A model generated the notes under the pieces. That model searched no databases and was not told the origin of the DNA. It saw nothing but the letters and a program-made list of their open reading frames with translations. DNA of 64,000 nucleotides from Actinocorallia aurantiaca (lineage in GTDB: Bacteria > Actinomycetota > Actinomycetes > Streptosporangiales > Streptosporangiaceae), in the NCBI RefSeq assembly GCF_039533685.1, contig NZ_BAAATZ010000037.1, forward strand, positions 124,001 to 188,000. Direction: 5' to 3'. How positions within the stretch are numbered: the stretch's first letter is position 1; each line of letters opens with the position of its first letter. Of this stretch, positions 8,082 to 15,629 are shown piece by piece. The position numbers and the translations under genes were made by a program.

Positions 8082-9578
8082 ATGACGACTACTACCCCCT
8101 GGTGGCGCGACGCCGTGGTCTACGAGGTCTACCCGCGCAGTTTCTCCGACGCCTCGGGCGACGGAGAGGGCGACCTCGAAGGGCTGCGCCGCCGCCTCCC
8201 CTACCTGTCCGAGCTGGGCGTCGACGCGCTGTGGCTGACGCCCTTCTACACCTCGCCGCTGGCCGACGGCGGCTACGACGTCGCCGACTACCGCGACGTC
8301 GACCCGCGCTTCGGCACCCTGGCCGACTTCGACGACCTCGTCGCCGACGCCCACCGGCTCGGCCTGCGGATCATCATCGACATCGTCCCCAACCACACCT
8401 CCTCGGCCCACCCCTGGTTCTCCGAGGCGGTGCGGACCGGAAGGGGCCGGGAGCGCTACCACTTCCGGGCCTGCGAGAACGTCCCGAACGACTGGCAGTC
8501 CAACTTCGGCGGCCCCGCCTGGAGCCGCACCCCCGACGGCCAGTGGTACCTGCACCTGTACACGCCCGACCAGCCCGACCTGAACTGGCACGACCCCCAG
8601 GTCCGCAGGGAGTTCGAGGACATCCTGCGGTTCTGGCTCGACCGCGACGTCGACGGGTTCCGCATCGACGTCGCCGCCGGGCTGTTCAAGCACCCGGACC
8701 TGCCCGACCTGGGCGCGCAGGGAACCCACTCGCCGGGCAGCCCCATGTACGGGCGGCCCGAGGTGCACGAGATCTACCGCGACTGGCGGGCCATCCTCGA
8801 CTCCTACCCCGGCGAGCGCATGGCCGTCGGAGAGGTGTGGACGGAGTCGCCCGAGGCCCTCGCCATGTACGTCCGGCCGGACGAGCTGCACCAGGCCTTC
8901 CAGTTCCACCTGCTGCTGGCCCCCTGGTCGGCCCGGGCCTTCAAGGAGACCGTCCAGACCTGCCTGGACTCCCCCAGCGGCGAGGCGCCCACCTGGGTGC
9001 TGTCCAACCACGACGTGATCAGGCACCGCAGCCGGTACGGCATCGAGGAGCGGTCCCGCTCCGCACTGATGTTCATCCTCGCGCTGCCCGGCTCCGCCTA
9101 CCTCTACCAGGGCGAGGAACTGGGCCTGCCGGAGGTCTTCGACCTCCCCGACGAGGCCCGCCAGGATCCGATCTTCTTCCAGGGCAAGGGCATGGGCCGG
9201 GACGGCTGCCGGGTGCCGCTGCCGTGGTCCGGGACGGAGCAGCCCTACGGCTTCACCACGGGCAAGCCCTGGCTGCCCCAGCCGGCCGACTGGGGGCCGC
9301 TGACCGTCGAGGCGCAGGCGGAGGACCCCTCCTCGATGCTCTCCTTCTATCGACGCGCTCTTGCCCTGCGGCGGACCCTCAAGGGAGGCCTGCCGCCTAC
9401 CCTGGAATGGGAGGAGTGGCCCGACCCCGAGGTCCTGGCCTTCCGGCGGGGCGATCTCGTCTGCGCGGTCAACTTCGGGGAGGAGCCCGTCGAGTTCCAG
9501 GGAGAGGTCCTCCTGGCCAGCGGACCGGTGGCCGGAGGGCGCGTCGCGGGAGGTGGTGCGGTCTGGCTGAGATCATGA
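8082..9578 (+). CDS. GH13 alpha-glucosidase (oligo-1,6-glucosidase type)
   Basis: A 498-residue cytosolic alpha-glucosidase. The GH13 landmarks are all present: DIVPNHTSS (region I), GFRIDVAAG with the nucleophile Asp (region II), AVGEVWTES with the acid/base Glu (region III) and VLSNHDVIRH (region IV). The N-terminus WWRDAVVYEVYPRSFSDASGDGEGD is typical of enzymes cutting maltose- or isomaltose-type oligosaccharides. No signal peptide is present. It starts 18 bases after the globin stop on the same strand; functional linkage is not obvious. Confidence 0.92.
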   Translation: MTTTTPWWRDAVVYEVYPRSFSDASGDGEGDLEGLRRRLPYLSELGVDALWLTPFYTSPLADGGYDVADYRDVDPRFGTLADFDDLVADAHRLGLRIIIDIVPNHTSSAHPWFSEAVRTGRGRERYHFRACENVPNDWQSNFGGPAWSRTPDGQWYLHLYTPDQPDLNWHDPQVRREFEDILRFWLDRDVDGFRIDVAAGLFKHPDLPDLGAQGTHSPGSPMYGRPEVHEIYRDWRAILDSYPGERMAVGEVWTESPEALAMYVRPDELHQAFQFHLLLAPWSARAFKETVQTCLDSPSGEAPTWVLSNHDVIRHRSRYGIEERSRSALMFILALPGSAYLYQGEELGLPEVFDLPDEARQDPIFFQGKGMGRDGCRVPLPWSGTEQPYGFTTGKPWLPQPADWGPLTVEAQAEDPSSMLSFYRRALALRRTLKGGLPPTLEWEEWPDPEVLAFRRGDLVCAVNFGEEPVEFQGEVLLASGPVAGGRVAGGGAVWLRS

Positions 9579-9617
9579 CCGGTTGACGGAACCCGCTTCT
9601 CGACGAGGAGACGCGTG

Positions 9618-10235
9618 ATGTTCATGCAGATCATCCAGGGGCACGCCACCGACACCGCCGCCCTGAAGGAGTCCTTCGAAAGGTGGCAGCGGGACCTGGC
9701 GCCCGAGGCGACCGGCTGGCTGGGAGGCACGGCCGGATTCACCGAGGACGGCACGTTCTTCGCCTCCGCCTGCTTCGAGTCGGTGGAGGCGGCCCGGCGC
9801 AACAGCGAGCGGCCCGAGCAGCACCAGTGGTGGATGGAGACCGCCAAGTACTTCAGCGGCGAGGTCTCCTTCCAGGACTGCGAGCAGGTGGAGGTCTTCC
9901 CCCGGGGGAAGACGGGCTTCTTCGGCGACGCCGGGTTCGTCCAGGTGATGCGGGGGCGGCTGCGGGACTTCGACAAGGTCTGCGCGCTCATGCACCGCAT
10001 GGAGGACGGTATGCGTGAGTGGCGGCCGGACCTGCTGGGAGCCGTCCTGGCGATGCACCCCGGGGAGGACGCCTACACCCAGTTCACCTACTTCACCTCC
10101 GAACGGGAGGCCAGGGAGAACGAGGCCGCGGAGCCTACCGGGAGTCTCAAGGAGGTGACGGACGAGCTCATGAAGCTCGAGGTGGGCGAACCGGCCTACT
10201 TCGACCTGCGGGAGCACTGGGTGGAAGAGCCCTGA
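9618..10235 (+). CDS. Uncharacterised ~205-residue protein
   Basis: A soluble protein starting MFMQIIQGHATDTAALKESF. The first half resembles the alpha/beta monooxygenase-like (dimeric ferredoxin-like) fold, with two related halves (MQIIQG... and VQVMRG...), but I cannot name a family. Similar sequences are common in actinomycetes without known function. GAGGAG ends 7 bases before the ATG; a GTG one codon upstream is possible. It is 39 bases after the glucosidase and ends at a bidirectional hairpin. Confidence 0.75.
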   Translation: MFMQIIQGHATDTAALKESFERWQRDLAPEATGWLGGTAGFTEDGTFFASACFESVEAARRNSERPEQHQWWMETAKYFSGEVSFQDCEQVEVFPRGKTGFFGDAGFVQVMRGRLRDFDKVCALMHRMEDGMREWRPDLLGAVLAMHPGEDAYTQFTYFTSEREARENEAAEPTGSLKEVTDELMKLEVGEPAYFDLREHWVEEP

Positions 10236-10245
10236 GCGGGCCGGC

Positions 10246-10273
10246 GGTCGGCCCCTCACCCACGGGGCCGGTC
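10246..10273. terminator. Bidirectional hairpin between convergent genes
   Basis: CGGCCCC and GGGGCCG form a 7-bp core, extended by wobble pairs to about 10 bp, with an 8-base loop. It fills the 39-base gap between two converging genes. Confidence 0.65.
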
Positions 10274-10274
10274 G

Positions 10275-10643
10275 TCACTTCACGTACCAGCAGTTCTTCT
10301 TGTACGAGTAGTGCCAGTGCTTGCCCTTGAGCCTGTAGGTCCGGGAGAGCACGAGCTTCTTCTTCTTGCCCTGGCGGGCCTGGATGCTGACCGTCCGCGG
10401 CTTGACCTTCGCGGACCTGACGTTGGCGAGCGCCTTCTCGGCGCGGTACAGGGCCAGCTTGAGAGTGCCGCCCTTGATCTCCACCCAGATCGCGTCCGGG
10501 TCCCCGCCCCACTCGCACCGTGCGACGCCCTTGCACGCCTTGGGCGCCTTGACGGGCACGCAGGTGACACCGGCGCTCGCCTGGGTCGCACCCCCCACCG
10601 CCATTCCGATGGCCATCAGGACAGTCAGCAACATACGGCGCAA
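10275..10643 (-). CDS. Small secreted basic protein, unknown function
   Basis: A 122-residue precursor. MRRMLLTVLMAIGMAVGGATQASA is a clear signal peptide ending in an ASA|G cleavage site. The mature part is about 98 residues, Lys/Arg-rich (GKKKKL, LKGKHWHYSYKKN) and holds four Cys that could make two disulfides. I chose the TTG at 10643 because AAGGAGG stands 5 bases before it; the ATG three codons later is too far from the site. No family recognised. A secreted structural or antimicrobial-like role is possible but unsupported. Confidence 0.75.
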   Translation of the reverse strand: MRRMLLTVLMAIGMAVGGATQASAGVTCVPVKAPKACKGVARCEWGGDPDAIWVEIKGGTLKLALYRAEKALANVRSAKVKPRTVSIQARQGKKKKLVLSRTYRLKGKHWHYSYKKNCWYVK

Positions 10644-10734
10644 AATGCCTCCTTCAGCGCGAGTGGAGGCCTACGCTACCCGTTTCGATCAAGACCGCCC
10701 AGGCCCGAAAGCGGGTTCGGCGGAAAAGCCGCGA

Positions 10735-11187
10735 TCAGGCGTCCGAGGGCCTGATGAAGCGGCCGATGTACTCGCGCTCCGCGGGCGTGTAGCGGCGCAG
10801 GCGGGCGTTCTCGACGTCGAAGGCGACGAGGGTCGAGGTCGCGGACGCGTAGAGGTTGTCGTCGTCGCGCACCTCGTAGGCGAGCTTGAAGGAGGCGGCC
10901 CGCAGCTCGGTGACCCAGGTCTCGACCCTGATCGGATGGATCACACCGGTCAGCGGCACCTTGTAGTCGATCTCGTGCCGGGAGACGACCATTCCCCGCA
11001 CCGGCTCCAGGCCCGCACGGACCGGGTCGGCATGGAACATCGCCAGCCGGGCGTCCTCCAGATAGCCCAGGAACTTCACGTTGTTCACATGCATCTGGGA
11101 GTCGATGTCCCCGAAGCGGATGTGGAACTCGTAGACGTGGCGGTACGCGGTGTCCGCCTTGCGGCGAAGCGTCGCGGTGTCTTCCAT
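10735..11187 (-). CDS. Acyl-CoA thioesterase, 4HBT hotdog family
   Basis: A 150-residue single hotdog-fold thioesterase that hydrolyses acyl-CoA. YEFHIRFGDIDSQMHVNNVKF carries the family signature, including the catalytic Asp and the HVNN stretch typical of 4-hydroxybenzoyl-CoA thioesterase-like enzymes. The rest (HEIDYKVPL, VETWVTEL, FKLAYEVRDDD) gives the expected strands. The chain length of the substrate cannot be read. It is downstream of ettA on the same strand but separated by a terminator. Confidence 0.88.
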   Translation of the reverse strand: MEDTATLRRKADTAYRHVYEFHIRFGDIDSQMHVNNVKFLGYLEDARLAMFHADPVRAGLEPVRGMVVSRHEIDYKVPLTGVIHPIRVETWVTELRAASFKLAYEVRDDDNLYASATSTLVAFDVENARLRRYTPAEREYIGRFIRPSDA

Positions 11188-11267
11188 GTCCTCGCCTCAG
11201 GGGTCGTGGGGGGAATGTCGGGCACCTTGATGCTACAGGGATCCGCGGCGTCCTGGAGAAAACGACC

Positions 11268-11294
11268 AGGCCCGCGACGGTCTGTCGCGGGCCT
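11268..11294 (-). terminator. Intrinsic terminator of ettA
   Basis: AGGCCCGCGAC and its exact reverse complement form an 11-bp stem with a 5-base loop. On the minus strand it lies 16 bases after the ettA stop and is soon followed by TTTT. Confidence 0.85.
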
Positions 11295-11310
11295 GACGGG
11301 AAGCGGAGGA

Positions 11311-12972
11311 TCAGCGGGTGAGCTTGCGGTACGTCACCCGGTGCGGGCGGGCCGCTTCGGCGCCCAGACGCTGGATCTTGTTCTTCTCGTAGTCGGCGAA
11401 GTTGCCCTCGAACCAGAACCAGTTCGACTCGCCCTCCCACGCCAGGATGTGGGTGGCGATGCGGTCCAGGAACCAGCGGTCGTGCGAGGTGATCACGGCG
11501 CAGCCGGGGAACTCCAGCAGGGCGTTCTCCAGCGACGACAGCGTCTCGACGTCCAGGTCGTTGGTGGGCTCGTCCAGCAGCAGCACGTTGCCGCCCTGCT
11601 TGAGGGTGAGCGCCAGGTTCAGGCGGTTGCGCTCGCCTCCGGAGAGCACGCCGGCCTTCTTCTGCTGGTCCGGGCCCTTGAAGCCGAACGCCGCGATGTA
11701 GGCGCGGGACGGCATCTCGACCTGGCCGACCTTGATGTGGTCGAGGCCGTCGGAGACGACCTGCCACACGTTGGCCTGCGGGTCGATGCCGCCGCGGCCC
11801 TGGTCGACGTAGGAGATCTGCACGGTCTCGCCGATGCGCAGCTTGCCCTCGTCGGGCTGCTGCTCACCGGTGATCATCCGGAACAGGGTCGTCTTGCCGA
11901 CGCCGTTCGGGCCGATCACACCGACGATCCCGTTCGGCGGGAGGGTGAAGGAGAGCTTGTCCATCAGCAGGCGGTCGCCGAAGCCCTTGGTGAGGTCCTC
12001 CGCGACGATCACCGTGCCGCCCAGGCGCGGGCCCGGCGGGATCTGGATCTCCTCGAAGTCCAGCTTGCGGGTCTTGGCGGCCTCGGAGGCCATCTCCTCG
12101 TACCGCGCCAGCCGGGCCTTGCTCTTGGTCTGGCGGGCCTTGGCGTTGGAGCGGACCCACTCCAGCTCGTCCTCCAGGCGCTTCTTGCGCTTGACGTCCT
12201 TGTTGCCCTCGACCTTGAGGCGCTCGGCCTTCTTCTGCAGGTAGGTCGAGTAGTTGCCCTCGTAGGGGTGGCAGCGGCCGCGGTCCATCTCCAGGATCCA
12301 GCTCGCGACGTTGTCCAGGAAGTACCGGTCGTGGGTGACCGCCAGGACCGTCCCGGCGTACTTCTCCAGGTACGACTCCAGCCAGTTCACCGACTCGGCG
12401 TCCAGGTGGTTGGTGGGCTCGTCCAGCAGCAGGAGGTCGGGCGCCTCCAGCAGCAGCTTGCACAGCGCGACGCGGCGCCGCTCACCACCGGACAGCTGGG
12501 TGACGGGCAGGTCGGGCGCGGGGCAGCGCAACGCGTCCATCGCCTGCTCGAGCTGGGAGTCCAGGTCCCAGGCGTTGCGGTGGTCGAGCTGCTCCTGCAA
12601 CTTGCCCATCTCGTTCAGCAGGTCGTCGCTGTAGTCGGTGGCCATCTGCTCGGCGATCTCGTTGAACCGCTTGAGCATGTCCATGGTCTCGGCGACGCCC
12701 TCCTGGACGTTCTCCAGGACCGTCTTCTCCTCGTTCAGCGGCGGCTCCTGCTGGAGCATCCCGACGGTGAACCCGGGCATGAGCCGGGCGTCCCCGTTGG
12801 ACGGCTGCTCCAGGCCGGCCATCATCTTCATGAGCGTCGACTTGCCGGTGCCGTTGGGACCCACCACGCCGATCTTGACCCCGGGCAGGAAGCTCAGCGT
12901 GACGTCGTCCAGGATCACCTTGTCGCCATGCGCTTTGCGCACACGATGCATCGTGTAGATGTACTCGGCCAT
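11311..12972 (-). CDS. ettA: Energy-dependent translational throttle protein EttA (ABC-F)
   Basis: A 553-residue ABC-F ATPase that binds the ribosomal E site and gates elongation according to ATP/ADP. Two ABC domains are present: Walker A GPNGTGKST and GPNGVGKTT, signatures LSGGERRRVALCKLLL and LSGGERNRLNLALTL, each with an LLLDEPTN Walker B. The P-site tether region lies between them (EKKAERLKVEGNKDVKRKKR). No membrane segments exist, as expected. A TAGGCT box 6 bases before the ATG on the minus strand overlaps an AGGAG site, so a leaderless transcript is possible. Length equals the family norm. Confidence 0.95.
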   Translation of the reverse strand: MAEYIYTMHRVRKAHGDKVILDDVTLSFLPGVKIGVVGPNGTGKSTLMKMMAGLEQPSNGDARLMPGFTVGMLQQEPPLNEEKTVLENVQEGVAETMDMLKRFNEIAEQMATDYSDDLLNEMGKLQEQLDHRNAWDLDSQLEQAMDALRCPAPDLPVTQLSGGERRRVALCKLLLEAPDLLLLDEPTNHLDAESVNWLESYLEKYAGTVLAVTHDRYFLDNVASWILEMDRGRCHPYEGNYSTYLQKKAERLKVEGNKDVKRKKRLEDELEWVRSNAKARQTKSKARLARYEEMASEAAKTRKLDFEEIQIPPGPRLGGTVIVAEDLTKGFGDRLLMDKLSFTLPPNGIVGVIGPNGVGKTTLFRMITGEQQPDEGKLRIGETVQISYVDQGRGGIDPQANVWQVVSDGLDHIKVGQVEMPSRAYIAAFGFKGPDQQKKAGVLSGGERNRLNLALTLKQGGNVLLLDEPTNDLDVETLSSLENALLEFPGCAVITSHDRWFLDRIATHILAWEGESNWFWFEGNFADYEKNKIQRLGAEAARPHRVTYRKLTR

Positions 12973-13105
12973 GCTCCTAGCCTATTGGCTCGGACCTCTT
13001 GCCCACGCCGCTCTGGAGGGCTCCTTCATCACTCCGTCGGGGTGAGGTCTCCGAGCGGCCGCGCCAGTACGGCGGTCATCCGGACGGACGGCCGGATCCG
13101 GCCGG

Positions 13106-14392
13106 TCAGCCGGACTTGCGGACGGCGGGGAGGCAGACGCGGTCGCGGCCGGACTGCTTGGCCCGGTAGAGGGCCAGGTCGGCGGAGGCGAGGAGTTCGA
13201 TGAGGTCCTGGCCGTGGGTGCGGTAGAGGGCCACGCCGATGGAGATGGTGACCGAGACCGTGGTGTCCTCGGCGGGGACCGCGAGGCGGCGGACGCGGGC
13301 GCGGAGGCGTTCGGCGACGCGGCAGGCCTCGACGGTGTCGGCGCCGGGGAGCAGGACGGCGAACTCCTCGCCGCCGAAGCGGCCGATGACGTCGTAGTCC
13401 CTGAGCTGGAGGCACAGGGTGCCAGCGACGTTGACCAGGACCTGGTCGCCGACCAGGTGGCCGTGGGTGTCGTTGACCCGTTTGAAGTAGTCGATGTCGA
13501 TCAGGAGGATGGCCAGCGCCTCGCGGGAGCGTTCGGCTCGGGAGAGCTCGATGTCGGCCTCGCGCTGCCAGGCTCCGGCGTTGAGCAGGCCGGTCTTGGC
13601 GTCGGTGCGGGCCGCCGCCTGGAGCTGCTGGTGCATGAGGCTGCGCTGGAGCAGGACCACCGGGGGCAGCACCACCAGCAGCAGCGCGGGCGAGATCACG
13701 CAGTTGATCATGATCAGCAGCCCCAGGCACAGCTCGACCACGTCGAGCAGCAGCGTCTCCCTGGTCCACAGCGCGTCCTGCCAGCGCCCCTCGCGCACGG
13801 CGCAGACCGCGATGCCCACCAGCAGGGTGTTGAGCACCACGAAGAGCACCGCGCAGCCCAGCGCCACCAGCAGCGCACCCTGCTCCTCGATCACCCACCG
13901 GGCGCCGTCCGCCAGCGGCTCGGGCACCACGCGGTGGAAGACGAGCGAGGCGGCCAGCCCCGACAGGCCCGTCGCCACGGTCACCAGGACCCGCCGGTAG
14001 GCCATGGTCCGGCGCACCCGGTAGTGCGAGAGCACCTGCAGCGGCAGCGGGATCAGCAGGGCGTAGACCGGCGGCAGCAGCAGCGCCACCGGCAGCCACC
14101 AGGCCGACAGCAGATCACGTGCCACACCGGCGGGCATGCCCAGCCGGCGCGAGGTCTCGATGCAGACCGCCCCGCACAGGGCGAGCGCCAGGAAGGTCGA
14201 GACGTCCCGCAACCGGTACTCGGTGACCGCCAGCTGCCAGGCCGTCAACGCCAGATAGGCGATCACCACGGCCAGCACGTAGGCCACGAGGGGCAACGGC
14301 TGGGCCAGCAGCGAGGAACGGGCATGCCCGCGTCCGGACTCACCGCCCTCGTGGCGATGCTCATCGGCGGCTGACTGGTGCACTGCAGTCAT
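13106..14392 (-). CDS. Membrane-bound diguanylate cyclase (GGDEF) with intact I-site
   Basis: A 428-residue protein making cyclic di-GMP. About six hydrophobic segments fill residues ~30-250 (a MASE-like sensor region, e.g. LPLVAYVLAVVIAYLALTAW). A cytoplasmic GGDEF domain follows: active-site GGEEF at 340-344 and, exactly five residues upstream, RDYD at 331-334, the RxxD inhibitory site for product feedback. DIDYFKRVNDTHGH is the metal/nucleotide-binding stretch. The ATG at 14392 has a GGGGGAAG ribosome site; the open frame extends further upstream only by chance. A conspicuous dyad lies just before the gene. Confidence 0.92.
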   Translation of the reverse strand: MTAVHQSAADEHRHEGGESGRGHARSSLLAQPLPLVAYVLAVVIAYLALTAWQLAVTEYRLRDVSTFLALALCGAVCIETSRRLGMPAGVARDLLSAWWLPVALLLPPVYALLIPLPLQVLSHYRVRRTMAYRRVLVTVATGLSGLAASLVFHRVVPEPLADGARWVIEEQGALLVALGCAVLFVVLNTLLVGIAVCAVREGRWQDALWTRETLLLDVVELCLGLLIMINCVISPALLLVVLPPVVLLQRSLMHQQLQAAARTDAKTGLLNAGAWQREADIELSRAERSREALAILLIDIDYFKRVNDTHGHLVGDQVLVNVAGTLCLQLRDYDVIGRFGGEEFAVLLPGADTVEACRVAERLRARVRRLAVPAEDTTVSVTISIGVALYRTHGQDLIELLASADLALYRAKQSGRDRVCLPAVRKSG

Positions 14393-14412
14393 GCTTCCCC
14401 CACTCCGGCCGC

Positions 14413-14436
14413 CTATCACGTTAGGTAACACGATAG
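14413..14436. promoter_or_regulatory. 24-bp dyad upstream of the diguanylate cyclase gene
   Basis: The site reads CTATC-2-GTTA-2-TAAC-2-GATAG, so all 9 specified positions of each half-site match their partner. It ends about 20 bases before the ATG, directly next to a TTGCAA that could be a minus-strand -35 box (14437-14442). A repressor bound here would cover the promoter. Confidence 0.6.
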
Positions 14437-14652
14437 TTGCAACCTGTGTGGTCCGGGGCGGAAAGCGGTACCTTTCTTGAGCCCATCGCATGCGGCCTGG
14501 CACAGTCCGTGACAATCGACCCACCCGAATCCGTCTCGGAGAGAAGAATCCCCCATCCCGTACGGCGTTTCCCCAACCCGAGACCAAGCCCGGCGGCACG
14601 CCCCCGTCCGAGCAGGCCGGAGGGCTCCGCCGGCGCGGGGCCGGCGGAGCCG

Positions 14653-15177
14653 TCAGGCGGCCTCCTTCACCTCCTCCTCGGGGCCCTCCTCGTCCGGTTC
14701 GCCGGATCCTCCGGGCTCCCGGCCGGGCCGGGGGGCCGGGGTGGCGCTCAGGCCCGCGGCGCGGTCGGAGAGGGAGGCCGCTTCGGCGCGGTCCTCGATC
14801 GTGAGGACGCCGCCCTTGGTGACCCGCTGGAAGACCACCTTGCCCCGGGTGAGGTCGGGGCCGAGGGCCAGCGCCTCCAGCTCCACCGTGAAGCGGCGTT
14901 CACCGGCCTGCTCGTACTCCCGGACCCGGAGCCGCCCGTGGGCGACGATCGGGGTGCCGGGCACCAGGCCCGAGGCGTTGGCGTTCTCCGCCAGGGAGCG
15001 CCAGCAGCTCACCGCGAAGAACGTCGGCTCGCGGTCCTCCCACAGGCCGGTCTCGCGGTTGAAGCGGCGCGGGGTCATACCGGCTCGTAAAGACAGGAAG
15101 GGCACCCCGCTCCTGGTGACGGTGTAGAGCGGCCGGGCCGCCACCCATCCGACCAGCGTCGTCAGCGCCTCGTCCAC
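14653..15177 (-). CDS. Single-stranded DNA-binding protein, SSB paralogue
   Basis: A 174-residue SSB/OB-fold protein. DEALTTLVGWVAARPLYTV, then FLSLRAGMTPRRFNRETGLWEDREPTFFAVSCWRSLAENA, matches the SSB core; the conserved W in the AVSCWR strand is present. The tail is acidic and Pro/Gly-rich but ends EEEVKEAA, without the DDDIPF-type tip of the replicative SSB, so this is probably a secondary SSB (as SsbB in Streptomyces). I chose the GTG at 15177 (GAGGAGGA site); an upstream extension runs into the repeat array and is not real. Confidence 0.85.
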   Translation of the reverse strand: MDEALTTLVGWVAARPLYTVTRSGVPFLSLRAGMTPRRFNRETGLWEDREPTFFAVSCWRSLAENANASGLVPGTPIVAHGRLRVREYEQAGERRFTVELEALALGPDLTRGKVVFQRVTKGGVLTIEDRAEAASLSDRAAGLSATPAPRPGREPGGSGEPDEEGPEEEVKEAA

Positions 15178-15270
15178 GTGCTCCTCCTCGGGAGCCGGGG
15201 GTTCCCGTCGAACCCCGTCCGCCCCCAGGCTGCCGCGCCTCCCGCCCCCACGGGCACCCGAACCGAATTC

Positions 15271-15583
15271 TGTGGATCGTTGAGCACGCGTCAGCGCACG
15301 TTCAGCCACGGGTAGTGCGCCGTCAGGCGCACGTTCAGCCACGGGTAGTGCGCCGTCAGGCGCACGTTCTCCTGTGGATCTTTCAGAGCGCGCCAGCTCA
15401 CGTTCAGCCACGGATAGTGGGCCGCAGGCGCACGTTCTCTTGTGGATCTTTCAGTGCACGCCAGCGCGCGTTCAGCCACGGGTGGTGCGCCGTCAGGCGC
15501 ACGTTCTCCTGTGGATCTTTCAGTGCGCGCCAGCTCACGTTCAGCCACGGGTGGCGCGCCGCAGGCGCATGTTCTCCTGTGGA
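15271..15583. repeat. Tandem 68/69-bp repeat array (minisatellite-like)
   Basis: Four copies of a unit that opens TGTGGATC(T)TTCAG and contains CACGTTCAGCCACGG and the small hairpin GTGCGCC-GTCA-GGCGCAC. Copies start at about 15271, 15372, 15440 and 15509, with a final partial TGTGGA at 15578. The first copy holds an internal 33-bp duplication of CGTTCAGCCACGG...GGCGCA. Copies are 68 or 69 bases, so a reading frame is not kept. It fills the gap between the GTPase gene and ssb on the minus strand. Confidence 0.85.
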
Positions 15584-15629
15584 GAAGCGAAGGCCCGCCC
15601 CGGGGGTGGTCGGGGCGGGCCGGAGGGGA

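Noticed and set aside
15291..15548. Repeat-containing short protein encoded by the 68/69-bp units
   Set aside because: Units of 68 and 69 bases shift the frame between copies, so no consistent repeat protein results.
15271..15583. CRISPR array
   Set aside because: Repeats are contiguous 68/69-bp units without unique spacers, and there are no cas genes.
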